Part shown: piece by piece, positions 14,705-22,256 of the stretch
How positions within the stretch are numbered: position 1 is the stretch's first letter
Layout of the letters: each line of letters starts with the position of its first letter
Assembly (NCBI GenBank): GCA_020024455.1
Contig: JAHHTU010000023.1
Span: 1 to 39,469, forward strand
Source: Anaerotignum sp.
GTDB lineage: Bacteria; Bacillota; Clostridia; Lachnospirales; Anaerotignaceae
Reading direction: 5' to 3'
DNA length: 39,469 bases
Notes under the pieces: generated by a model
What the model was told of the DNA's origin: nothing
What the model saw: only the letters and a program-made list of their open reading frames with translations
The model's database searches: none
Program-made: the position numbers and the translations under genes

Positions 14705-14983
14705 ATGGTGAAACAACGAAAAATACCTTTGCGAAAATGTACTGGCTGTCAGGAAATGAAAGATAAACGGGAATTGGTGCGTATTGTCAGAAATGACGCA
14801 GGCGAATTTTCATTAGACCGTACAGGCAAAAAACCGGGACGTGGTGCATATATTTGTCCCAATGCGGAATGTTTGGCAAAGGCACAAAAAACAAAAGGTT
14901 TGGAGCGTTCTTTCAAAGCACCTGTACCCAAAGATGTATATGAGGCGTTGCAGGAACAACTGGCAGGTGAAAACAATGCATAA
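14705..14983 (+). CDS. rnpM: YlxR family RNA-binding protein (RnpM)
   Basis: A 92-residue DUF448 protein. The family signatures are visible: KIPLRKCTGC near the N-terminus, a second cysteine pair in YICPNAEC, and the glycine-rich RNA-binding stretch GKKPGRGAYIC. In Bacillus this protein was shown to bind and modulate RNase P, hence the name RnpM. The ATG at 14705 follows a weak GGGGGA site, and a GTG one codon later is also possible. It overlaps ylxQ by eight bases. The longer frame upstream reads through the nusA tail and is not used. Confidence 0.92.
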   Translation: MVKQRKIPLRKCTGCQEMKDKRELVRIVRNDAGEFSLDRTGKKPGRGAYICPNAECLAKAQKTKGLERSFKAPVPKDVYEALQEQLAGENNA

Positions 14984-15308
14984 ATTTTATTCTTTGTTGG
15001 GGCTTTGCAAAAAGGCGGGCAAATTGGCCGGTGGCGAAACCGCAGCAGAAGAAGCAGTCAGAGGAAAAACGGCGTGTTTATTGATTGTGGCAGAAGATGC
15101 GTCGAAAAATACAAAAAAGAAATTCTATAATTCTGCAAACTATTATCAAATCCCAATCGTTGCATTTGGCACAAAAGAACAGTTGGGCAGAGCCATAGGC
15201 GAAGAAGTCCGTGCAGTGTTTGCTGTGACAGAAGCGGGATTTGCAAAAAAATTGGTGCAAATCGCAGAAGAATGGCAGGAGACGGAAAACAAATCATCTA
15301 TGATTTAA
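14976..15308 (+). CDS. ylxQ: L7Ae-type K-turn-binding ribosomal protein (YlxQ)
   Basis: A 110-residue member of the L7Ae/L30e/Gadd45 family, standing between rnpM and infB as in most Firmicutes. Conserved features are LLGLCKKAGKLAGGE near the start and the core CLLIVAEDASKNTKKKF. AGGTG upstream lies inside rnpM, and the genes overlap by eight bases. It likely binds kink-turn RNA, as known for relatives. The precise role on the ribosome is unsettled. Confidence 0.9.
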   Translation: MHKFYSLLGLCKKAGKLAGGETAAEEAVRGKTACLLIVAEDASKNTKKKFYNSANYYQIPIVAFGTKEQLGRAIGEEVRAVFAVTEAGFAKKLVQIAEEWQETENKSSMI

Positions 15309-15339
15309 CATAAAGAAACAGAAAGGCGAGGTGGGGCAA

Positions 15340-17529
15340 ATGTCCAAAATGCGTATTTATGAATTGGCAAAACAATTAGGCGTTCCAAATAAAGAATTGA
15401 TGGGAAAATTGGAAGGCATTGGCATACAGGCAAACAGCCATATGAGCATGATTGATGATGCGGAAGCAGAAAAAATAAAAGCATTATATCAACCTGCAAA
15501 AGCAAAAGAACCAAAGAAACAAGAAACAAAAGAACAGCCAAAAAACAATCAACACAAAAACGGCAGTCAAAATCAACAACAAAACCAAAAAAACCGTAAC
15601 GAAGAAAAAAACGGTCAAAATAACCAGAACAAAAAAGATAAAAAAGGGAAAAATAAAAAAGACCAGAAACCAAAAGAAAATCCCTTGGAACGCAGAAGAA
15701 GAGAATTGGAAGAAGAAGCGGCTTTGCTGGCAGAATTGGAAGCGTTGGAAGCAGAAGAAAGAGCAGGAGGCAATGACCCTGTCATCAAAACCATTCCCGA
15801 AAGCATTACCGTCAAAGATTTGGCAGAAGTGTTGGGCAAAAAAGGTGCGGATTTGGTGATGGCATTGATGAAAAAAGGCAAAATGCTCAATATCAATGCA
15901 ACATTAGATTTTGAAACAGCGGCGGCAATCGCAGAAGAATATAATGTCATTTTGGAAATGGAAGAAGAAAAAGACATTATGGAGACCGTATTCGCAGAAG
16001 AAGAAGAGGACGAAAGCAAATTGAAAGAACGTCCTCCCGTTGTTGTGGTTATGGGACACGTTGACCATGGGAAAACCTCTTTGCTGGACGCCATTCGTCA
16101 CAGTAACGTGACAAAAGGCGAAGCGGGCGGTATTACACAGCATATCGGTGCGTATACCGTACAAATTGATGGAAAACCCATCACATTCTTGGATACACCC
16201 GGTCACGAAGCCTTTACTGCTATGCGTATGAGAGGGGCACAGATTACAGATATTGCAATCTTGGTGGTTGCGGCAGATGACGGTGTGATGCCGCAGACCG
16301 TTGAAGCGATTAACCACGCAAAAGCAGCAGGTGTGGAAATCATTGTTGCCATCAACAAAATGGATAAACCTTCCGCAAACCCTGACAGAGTAAAACAGGA
16401 ATTGGTGGAATATGAATTGGTTTCCGAAGATTGGGGCGGGCAGACCATCTGTGTACCCGTATCGGCAGCAACCAAAGACGGTATCGACTCTTTGCTGGAA
16501 ATGATTATATTGGTTGCGGAAATGAAAGAGTTGAAAGCAAACCCCAACAAAAAAGCAAGAGGTGCTATCATCGAAGCACAGCTGGATAAAGGCAGAGGCC
16601 CTGTGGCAACGGTTTTGGTACAAAACGGCACATTGCAAGTGGGCGACCCCATTGTGGCAGGTTCTGCATATGGTAAAATCAGAGCGATGACAGATGATAA
16701 GGGCAGACGTGTGAAAAAGGCAGGCCCTTCTACACCGGTAGAAATTTTGGGTCTTTCCGAAGTACCTTCTGCCGGTGACAGTTTCTATGTGGCAGCAAAT
16801 GATAAACAAGCAAGACAGGTTGCAGAAAGCATCATTGCCAAAAACAGAGAAAACCTCATCAAAGAAACACCACAAAAAGTTTCTTTGGACGATTTGTTCT
16901 CTCAAATCCAAAGCGGCAATGTGAAAGAACTGAATATCGTTGTAAAAGCAGACGTACAAGGTTCTGTGGAAGCAGTGCGTCAAAGCTTGGAACGTTTGTC
17001 CAACGAAGAAGTGCGTGTCAGAATTATCCATGGCGGTGTAGGTGCAATTACAGAAAGCGATGTCATGTTAGCATCTGCATCAAACGCAATTATCATCGGT
17101 TTCAATGTGCGTCCGGAACCTGCGGCAAAAGCATTTGCTGATGAAGAAAAAGTAGATGTACGTTTGTATCGTGTCATTTACAATGCGATTGAAGATATTA
17201 CAGCGGCAATGAAAGGTTTGCTTGACCCCATCTTTGAAGAAAAAGTGTTGGGACACGCAGAAGTACGTCAGTTGTTCAAAGCTTCCGGTGTGGGTACGAT
17301 TGCGGGCAGCTATGTCAAAGACGGTAAATTTGTCAGAAATTGTCAAGTGCGTATCATTCGTGATGGTATTGTGGTATACGAAGGCGATTTGGAAAGCTTG
17401 AAACGTTTCAAAGATGATGTAAAAGAAGTTGCAGCAGGGTATGAATGCGGTCTGGTATTCAAAAAGTTTAATGATGTGAAAGAAGGCGACTGGATTGAAG
17501 CCTTTACAATGGTAGAAGTACCAAGATAA
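15340..17529 (+). CDS. infB: translation initiation factor IF-2
   Basis: A 729-residue GTPase that places initiator tRNA on the 30S subunit and drives subunit joining. A short N-terminal IF2_N helix bundle (MRIYELAKQLGVPNKELM) is followed by a low-complexity Lys/Gln/Asn/Glu linker at about residues 50-140, then a second IF2_N at about 150. The G domain starts near 230: VVVMGHVDHGKTSLLD, DTPGHEAFTAMR and NKMDKP. Domains II to IV follow with the C-terminal fMet-tRNA-binding barrel. The ATG at 15340 follows GAGGTGG. A GTG at 15331 lies too close to the site. Confidence 0.97.
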   Translation: MSKMRIYELAKQLGVPNKELMGKLEGIGIQANSHMSMIDDAEAEKIKALYQPAKAKEPKKQETKEQPKNNQHKNGSQNQQQNQKNRNEEKNGQNNQNKKDKKGKNKKDQKPKENPLERRRRELEEEAALLAELEALEAEERAGGNDPVIKTIPESITVKDLAEVLGKKGADLVMALMKKGKMLNINATLDFETAAAIAEEYNVILEMEEEKDIMETVFAEEEEDESKLKERPPVVVVMGHVDHGKTSLLDAIRHSNVTKGEAGGITQHIGAYTVQIDGKPITFLDTPGHEAFTAMRMRGAQITDIAILVVAADDGVMPQTVEAINHAKAAGVEIIVAINKMDKPSANPDRVKQELVEYELVSEDWGGQTICVPVSAATKDGIDSLLEMIILVAEMKELKANPNKKARGAIIEAQLDKGRGPVATVLVQNGTLQVGDPIVAGSAYGKIRAMTDDKGRRVKKAGPSTPVEILGLSEVPSAGDSFYVAANDKQARQVAESIIAKNRENLIKETPQKVSLDDLFSQIQSGNVKELNIVVKADVQGSVEAVRQSLERLSNEEVRVRIIHGGVGAITESDVMLASASNAIIIGFNVRPEPAAKAFADEEKVDVRLYRVIYNAIEDITAAMKGLLDPIFEEKVLGHAEVRQLFKASGVGTIAGSYVKDGKFVRNCQVRIIRDGIVVYEGDLESLKRFKDDVKEVAAGYECGLVFKKFNDVKEGDWIEAFTMVEVPR

Positions 17530-17541
17530 GTAGGTGAATAT

Positions 17542-17925
17542 ATGAAAAATAATACAAGAATTTCTCGTATTAATGATGAAATTTTCAAGGAAGTATCCCA
17601 AATCATTCGTGGAGAATTGAAAGACCCCCGTGTGGGTGCAATGACCAGTGTGGTAAGAGTGGAAACGACACCGGATTTGAAATATTGCAAAATTTATGTT
17701 TCTGTATTGGGTGATGAACCACAGAAAGAAAGTGTTATGAAAGGTTTGAAAAATGCAAGCGGCTTTATCCGCCATCAGATTGCACAAAGAGTGAATTTGC
17801 GTTTTACACCCGAATTGACATTCAAACTAGACGAGTCCGCAGAATATGCGGTACGCATGAACCAGTTGATGGAACAGATTGCGAAAGACCGTCAGGAAAG
17901 AGAAGTGCATACCGATGCAGAATAA
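17542..17925 (+). CDS. rbfA: ribosome-binding factor A
   Basis: A 127-residue KH-like protein that binds the 30S subunit late in assembly. The family signatures are RISRINDEIFKEVSQII, LKDPRVG near residue 26, CKIYVSVLGD and the C-terminal LRFTPELTFKLDESAEYAVRM. It starts 12 bases after infB, with a weak GTAGGTG site. Its 3' end overlaps the nrnA start by 11 bases, in the order conserved in Firmicutes. Confidence 0.96.
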   Translation: MKNNTRISRINDEIFKEVSQIIRGELKDPRVGAMTSVVRVETTPDLKYCKIYVSVLGDEPQKESVMKGLKNASGFIRHQIAQRVNLRFTPELTFKLDESAEYAVRMNQLMEQIAKDRQEREVHTDAE

Positions 17926-18865
17926 TACAAAAAAAGAAATATTGGACATTATCGCAAACGCAAATGTGGTGCATATTTCCGGTCACACCAATCCGGACGG
18001 GGACGCAATCGGTTCCTGTCTGGCGTTGGGGACAGCATTGGAGAAAGCAGGCAAAGAGGTTTTTGTGTTGTTGGAAACATATGGCGGCAAATATGACAGT
18101 ATTCCAAACAAGCATTTGGTGAAACCGACAGACAAAAAAGCAGATGTGTTCATTGCTTTGGATTGTGGCGATGCAGAGCGTTTGGGTGAGGCATATCATT
18201 GGTTTTTACAGGCAGATGCGACCATCAATATTGACCATCATATCAGCAATACGTATTATGGGCAGTATAACTTTGTCAGAGGAGAGGCATCTTCCACCAG
18301 TGAATTGGTATATGAATTTTTGGAGGGCAATTATCCGATTGACAAACAGATGGCAGAGGCGTTATATACCGGTTTGATTTATGACACAGGGGCGTTTCGT
18401 CATTCTTCTACGTCTCCTCGTACAATGGAAATTGCAGCGGAGCTGATGAAAAAAGACATTCCGTTTACAAAAATTTATCATTTGTATTTTGACAGCCGTA
18501 GTTTCTCAGCATTGAAATTGATGGGGCAGGCTTTGCAAAATGCGACCTTATATTTTGACAAAAAAGTCATTTTTGCAACCATGACAAAAGCGGAAATGCA
18601 GGCTTGTGATGGTGATGTAAAAGAATTAGATGCGATTGTGAATTACCTCAAAGGGGTAGAGGGCGTTTGCGTGGCTTGTTTCTTATACGAAAAGGCGGAA
18701 AATGTTATCAAAGCAAGTTTTCGTGGAGAAGATGGATATGATGTATCTGCATTGGCACAAACATTCGGCGGCGGCGGACATATCAAAGCAGCAGGTTGTG
18801 CCATAGAAGCCGATATGGAACAGGCAAAACAAATGGTTTTCGATGCGTTGCAAAATATGATGTGA
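17915..18865 (+). CDS. nrnA: DHH family oligoribonuclease / pAp phosphatase NrnA
   Basis: A 316-residue manganese-dependent phosphoesterase that degrades nano-RNAs and, in relatives, pAp or cyclic dinucleotide products. The DHH domain carries SGHTNPDGDAIGS, the DCGDAER motif and IDHHISNTYYG. The DHHA1 domain ends in FGGGGHIKAAG. The ATG at 17915 lies inside the end of rbfA, and a longer reading upstream of it has no support. It sits between rbfA and truB, its usual place. Confidence 0.94.
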   Translation: MQNNTKKEILDIIANANVVHISGHTNPDGDAIGSCLALGTALEKAGKEVFVLLETYGGKYDSIPNKHLVKPTDKKADVFIALDCGDAERLGEAYHWFLQADATINIDHHISNTYYGQYNFVRGEASSTSELVYEFLEGNYPIDKQMAEALYTGLIYDTGAFRHSSTSPRTMEIAAELMKKDIPFTKIYHLYFDSRSFSALKLMGQALQNATLYFDKKVIFATMTKAEMQACDGDVKELDAIVNYLKGVEGVCVACFLYEKAENVIKASFRGEDGYDVSALAQTFGGGGHIKAAGCAIEADMEQAKQMVFDALQNMM

Positions 18866-18878
18866 GGAGGGGTTGTTT

Positions 18879-19778
18879 TTGGACGGTATTTTGAATATCC
18901 GCAAAGAAAAAGGATTTACTTCTCATGATGTGGTGGCGATTGTCAGAAAAACATTGCAAACCAAAAAGGTAGGGCATACCGGTACATTAGACCCTGATGC
19001 AGAAGGGGTATTGCCGATTTGTGTGGGGAAAGCCACCAAGTTATCCGAAATCATTATGCAAGGGAAAAAACAATATCGTGCCGTTGTGCGGTTGGGTATC
19101 ACCACAACCACAGAAGATGCAAGCGGTGAAGTGTTGGAACAAAAAGAAGTTGTATTTGATGAAACAGAAATTGCAAACGCAGTACAACAATTTGTCGGCG
19201 AAATCAAGCAAATTCCACCGATGTATTCAGCCATCAAAGTCAATGGTAAAAAATTATATGAATTGGCAAGAGAAGGCAAAGAAATTGAGCGTAAAGCAAG
19301 AACGGTGACCATACATCAAATACAGATTACAAAATTTTTGCCGCCGGAACGATTGGAAATACAGGTGGATTGTTCCAAGGGGACATATATTCGTACATTA
19401 TGCAGTGATATTGGAAAACGATTGGGCTGTGGTGCCCATATGGAAAGCCTTTTGCGTACAGAAACCGGTGGGTTTACACTCAAACAAGCCATCACATTGG
19501 ATACGTTGCAAGAAATGGCAGAACAAGGACGGGCGGAACAAGCACTTCTTTCCATGACAGAAGCCTTAAAAGCCTATCCGCAGGCGGTGGTTTGTGCAAA
19601 ATGGGAAAAAATGTTGTATAATGGTGGAAAAATACATGAACACGCTTATCATTGCCCGCAACATCTGCAAGCACAGGATATGGTGACTGTGTTTGACAGC
19701 AACAAAAATTTGGTTGGTTTATATCAAGTGCAAGACGAAAATGAGCTTTTGCTCAAACCGTTTAGAATGTTGATTTGA
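18879..19778 (+). CDS. truB: tRNA pseudouridine-55 synthase
   Basis: A 299-residue enzyme that makes pseudouridine 55 in the T-loop of tRNAs. The start is TTG at 18879, eight bases after AGGAGG and giving the family N-terminus MDGILNIRKEKGFTSHDVV. A TTG at 18873 is only two bases from the same site. Catalytic aspartate D38 lies in GHTGTLDPDAEGVLP. The RNA-binding segments YSAIKVNGKKLYELAREG and CSKGTYIRTLCSDIG are also present. It follows nrnA by 13 bases. Confidence 0.96.
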   Translation: MDGILNIRKEKGFTSHDVVAIVRKTLQTKKVGHTGTLDPDAEGVLPICVGKATKLSEIIMQGKKQYRAVVRLGITTTTEDASGEVLEQKEVVFDETEIANAVQQFVGEIKQIPPMYSAIKVNGKKLYELAREGKEIERKARTVTIHQIQITKFLPPERLEIQVDCSKGTYIRTLCSDIGKRLGCGAHMESLLRTETGGFTLKQAITLDTLQEMAEQGRAEQALLSMTEALKAYPQAVVCAKWEKMLYNGGKIHEHAYHCPQHLQAQDMVTVFDSNKNLVGLYQVQDENELLLKPFRMLI

Positions 19779-19790
19779 AGGAGTTTGAAA

Positions 19791-20744
19791 ATGGAACATA
19801 TTACAGACGGACAGGTAGACCGAAGCAGACCGACTGCAATTACACTCGGCAACTTTGATGGTCTGCATTTGGGACATCGTGCGTTAATCAATTTGACAAA
19901 AGAATTTGCGGCGGAAGAAAATCTGGAAAGCGTTGTGTTTTCTTTTGCTCCGCACCCAATGCTGGTGTTCAAAAGAAAAGAAGATTTCGCTTTGATTATG
20001 GCACCCGATGAGAAAAAATTTGCATTGGAGCAGATGGGTGTGGATACGTATATCGAATATCCTTTTGATAAGGATTTTGCGGCAATGTCCGCAGAAGATT
20101 TTGCATTGAAATTACTGTTTCAAAGAATGCAATGCAAAGTTTTGATTGTGGGCGAAAATTATCATTTTGGCAGCAATCGTTCGGGTGATTACAAAATGCT
20201 CAAACGATTTGGAGAGGAATATGGTGTAAAAGTCATTGCAGTGCCTTCGGTATTGTATGAAAACGAACGTATCAGCAGTTCCCGTATTCGCAAATGTTTG
20301 ACAGAATTGGAGCTGGAATGTGCAAATCGTATGTTGACAGAGCCTTATTTTATACTGGGAAAAGTGAAAGAAGGCAAAAAGTTGGGCAGAACCATTGGAT
20401 TTCCAACAGTCAATATGCAGGCACACCCTTTGAAGTTGTTCCCACCCAACGGGGTGTATGCAACAAAAACAAAGTACAAAGGGAAATATTATTATGGTGT
20501 GACCAATATCGGAAAAAATCCGACAGTCAATGGTACACAAAAAATCGTGGAAACATATTTGTTTGATTTTCATGAGACGGTGTATGGAGAAGAATTGCAA
20601 GTGTTCTTTTATGCATTTTTGAGAGGGGAAAAGAGATTTTCCGATATAGAAGAATTGCAGGAACAAATCGCAATCAATGCAGAACAGGCAAAGACTTATT
20701 TTGCATCGGAAGCGTACAAACATTGGAAAAAAGCAGATGAATAA
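19791..20744 (+). CDS. ribF: bifunctional riboflavin kinase / FAD synthetase
   Basis: A 317-residue enzyme that converts riboflavin to FMN and then FAD. The N-terminal FAD synthetase domain shows TLGNFDGLHLGHRALI near residue 20 and the ISSSRIR motif near 170. The C-terminal flavokinase domain shows GRTIGFPTVNM, NGVYATKT and GVTNIGKNPT. The ATG at 19791 is six bases after GAAGGAG. A TTG two codons upstream overlaps the spacing. It is the last core gene of the operon, 12 bases after truB. Confidence 0.96.
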   Translation: MEHITDGQVDRSRPTAITLGNFDGLHLGHRALINLTKEFAAEENLESVVFSFAPHPMLVFKRKEDFALIMAPDEKKFALEQMGVDTYIEYPFDKDFAAMSAEDFALKLLFQRMQCKVLIVGENYHFGSNRSGDYKMLKRFGEEYGVKVIAVPSVLYENERISSSRIRKCLTELELECANRMLTEPYFILGKVKEGKKLGRTIGFPTVNMQAHPLKLFPPNGVYATKTKYKGKYYYGVTNIGKNPTVNGTQKIVETYLFDFHETVYGEELQVFFYAFLRGEKRFSDIEELQEQIAINAEQAKTYFASEAYKHWKKADE

Positions 20745-20766
20745 AAGCAGATGAAAGGGTTAGGCT

Positions 20767-21654
20767 ATGGAACAAAAGAAACGAACACAGGCACATTTTC
20801 TGTTGCTTTTGACGGCAATCATTTGGGGGAGTGCGTTTGTGTTTCAAAAGTTGGCAACAGAAGAATTGTCATCATGGTTTATCACAGCAGGCAGATTTTC
20901 TGTTGCGGCAGTACTGCTTTTGGCAATCACATTCAAAAAATGGGGCAGACTGGACAAAGGGTATTTATTGGGCGGTTTGATTACAGGCTCAACTATGGGA
21001 TTGGGTACAGCAGTGCAAACTGCCGGTTTGACATTGGGAACATCACCGGGGAAAAGTGCATTTTTGACAGCAATATATTGCGTCATTGTGCCGTTCTTTT
21101 ATTGGTTTGTGTCCAAAGAAAAACCACAGAAAAACCATGTGTTTGCCGCTATACTTTGTTTGATTGGGATTGGATTGATTTCATTGACAGGCAATATGGG
21201 TATGACAAAGGGCGATTTGCTGACATTGGTTGGCGGTGTGATTTATGCCTGCGACTTGACGGCGATTGCTTGGTTTGCCAAAGGACGTGACCCCATGCTT
21301 TTGACCACCATGCAGATTACATTTTCTGCCTTGATTGGTTGGATTGGTACATTGGCAACCGGCGGATTGCCGCAAACCATTTCTTTGCAAGCGGCAGGCA
21401 ATGTATTGTATTTGGCATTGTTTTCCACAGCATTATGCTTATTCTTGCAGGCGTATGGATTGAAATATACAGATGCGGCTGTGGGTACGATTTTATTGAG
21501 CTTGGAGTCTGTGTTTGGTGTCATATTCTCTGTGTTGTTGTACCATGAACAAGTGACATTGCGTATGACTGCCGGTTTTGTTGTGGTGTTTATTGCTGTG
21601 TTATTGTCACAATTCCGATTCGGAGAAAAGAAAAAAGAACAAACACAAACATAA
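20767..21654 (+). CDS. EamA/DMT family transporter
   Basis: A 295-residue membrane protein with ten hydrophobic segments arranged as two EamA repeats, about residues 10-140 and 150-285. The first repeat opens with HFLLLLTAIIWGSAFVFQK, and the second repeat covers the C-terminal five segments. Members export or import small metabolites, and no substrate can be named. The ATG follows AAAGGG. It starts 22 bases after ribF, so it may be the tail of the same operon. No terminator is visible before the rpsO promoter. Confidence 0.88.
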   Translation: MEQKKRTQAHFLLLLTAIIWGSAFVFQKLATEELSSWFITAGRFSVAAVLLLAITFKKWGRLDKGYLLGGLITGSTMGLGTAVQTAGLTLGTSPGKSAFLTAIYCVIVPFFYWFVSKEKPQKNHVFAAILCLIGIGLISLTGNMGMTKGDLLTLVGGVIYACDLTAIAWFAKGRDPMLLTTMQITFSALIGWIGTLATGGLPQTISLQAAGNVLYLALFSTALCLFLQAYGLKYTDAAVGTILLSLESVFGVIFSVLLYHEQVTLRMTAGFVVVFIAVLLSQFRFGEKKKEQTQT

Positions 21655-21690
21655 ATTTATCCAAAACAGAAAGAAATCAGCACTTCCTGC

Positions 21691-21719
21691 TTGCAAAGCG
21701 TGTGCGAGTGTGATACAAT
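21691..21719 (+). promoter_or_regulatory. rpsO promoter
   Basis: TTGCAA at 21691-21696 and TACAAT at 21714-21719, spacer 17, with TG one base upstream of the -10. Transcription would start near 21726. Confidence 0.85.
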
Positions 21720-21731
21720 AAAACCGCTGTA

Positions 21732-21784
21732 AAACCAAGACTCGGTCAAAGGACACTCCGACCTTAACTTAGTCTTTGGGGTTT
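21732..21784 (+). promoter_or_regulatory. S15-type leader structure before rpsO
   Basis: AAACC (21732-21736) pairs with GGTTT (21780-21784), AAGACT (21737-21742) with AGTCTT (21771-21776), and GGTC (21744-21747) with GACC (21760-21763). The result is a compact structure about 40 bases before rpsO. S15 controls its own mRNA through leader RNAs of several unrelated shapes, so autoregulation here is likely but inferred. Confidence 0.6.
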
Positions 21785-21823
21785 GCAAAAGAAACTATAT
21801 ATTTTTTAAGGAGGCTATTTCAA

Positions 21824-22087
21824 ATGGCAGTTATTAACAAACAGGAAATTATCGCAAAATATGGCAGAACACCTAACGATACAGGTTCTCCAGAAGTACA
21901 GATTGCATTGTTGACAGCAAGAATCACAATGCTGACAGACCACTTGAAAACCCACAAAAAAGACCACCATTCCAGAAGAGGTCTGTTGAAAATGGTAGGG
22001 CAGAGAAGAGGTTTGTTGAACTACTTGAAAGATATGGATATTGAAAGATATCGTACAATCATTTCTCAACTGGGTCTGAGAAAGTAA
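21824..22087 (+). CDS. rpsO: 30S ribosomal protein S15
   Basis: An 87-residue primary binder of 16S rRNA that organises the central domain of the 30S subunit. Conserved motifs are NDTGSPEVQIALLT near residue 20, HLKTHKKDHHSRRGLL and the C-terminal YRTIISQLGLRK. AAGGAGG precedes the ATG, and an upstream GTG/TTG reading is not used. It has its own promoter, leader and terminator, and is followed by pnp, the widespread rpsO-pnp arrangement. Confidence 0.97.
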   Translation: MAVINKQEIIAKYGRTPNDTGSPEVQIALLTARITMLTDHLKTHKKDHHSRRGLLKMVGQRRGLLNYLKDMDIERYRTIISQLGLRK

Positions 22088-22106
22088 GAAACAGTTGGAA
22101 ATTCGG

Positions 22107-22135
22107 AAAAGAGAGGGAATATCCTCTCTTTTCTT
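22107..22135 (+). terminator. rpsO terminator
   Basis: AAAAGAGAGG (22107-22116) pairs perfectly with CCTCTCTTTT (22123-22132). A moderate T-rich tail (TTTTCTTCT) follows, so some read-through into pnp is likely. Confidence 0.8.
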
Positions 22136-22162
22136 CTATGAAATCAGAATAAAAAAGAGGTA

Positions 22163-22228
22163 TGCACTATAGATGTCCAATTTTGTCCATAAATGAGATT
22201 ATGGTTGAAATTGAATATCTATGGTGCA
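22163..22228 (+). promoter_or_regulatory. long hairpin in the pnp leader
   Basis: Three stacked stems: TGCACTATAGAT (22163-22174) with ATCTATGGTGCA (22217-22228), CAATTT (22178-22183) with AAATTG (22208-22213), and CCATAA (22187-22192) with TTATGG (22199-22204). That is about 24 pairs in 66 bases, with no T-tail. Its position 28 bases before the pnp start resembles the double-stranded leader in E. coli that RNase III cuts for PNPase autoregulation. That role is inference. Confidence 0.65.
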
Positions 22229-22256
22229 AAAAAGATTTGAAAAAGGAGATTGATTT

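Noticed and set aside
15904..17031. 375-residue minus-strand open frame opposite infB
   Set aside because: Same codon-bias effect. The composition is rich in Cys, His and Phe and unlike a real protein, and IF-2 on the other strand is certain.
20751..21290. 179-residue plus-strand frame overlapping the EamA gene
   Set aside because: Runs in another frame inside a clear ten-segment transporter and has aberrant composition.
22163..22228. pnp leader hairpin as a terminator or a small transposon (MITE)
   Set aside because: There is no T-tail for termination. A MITE remains possible, but no target duplication is visible and only one copy is present in this window.
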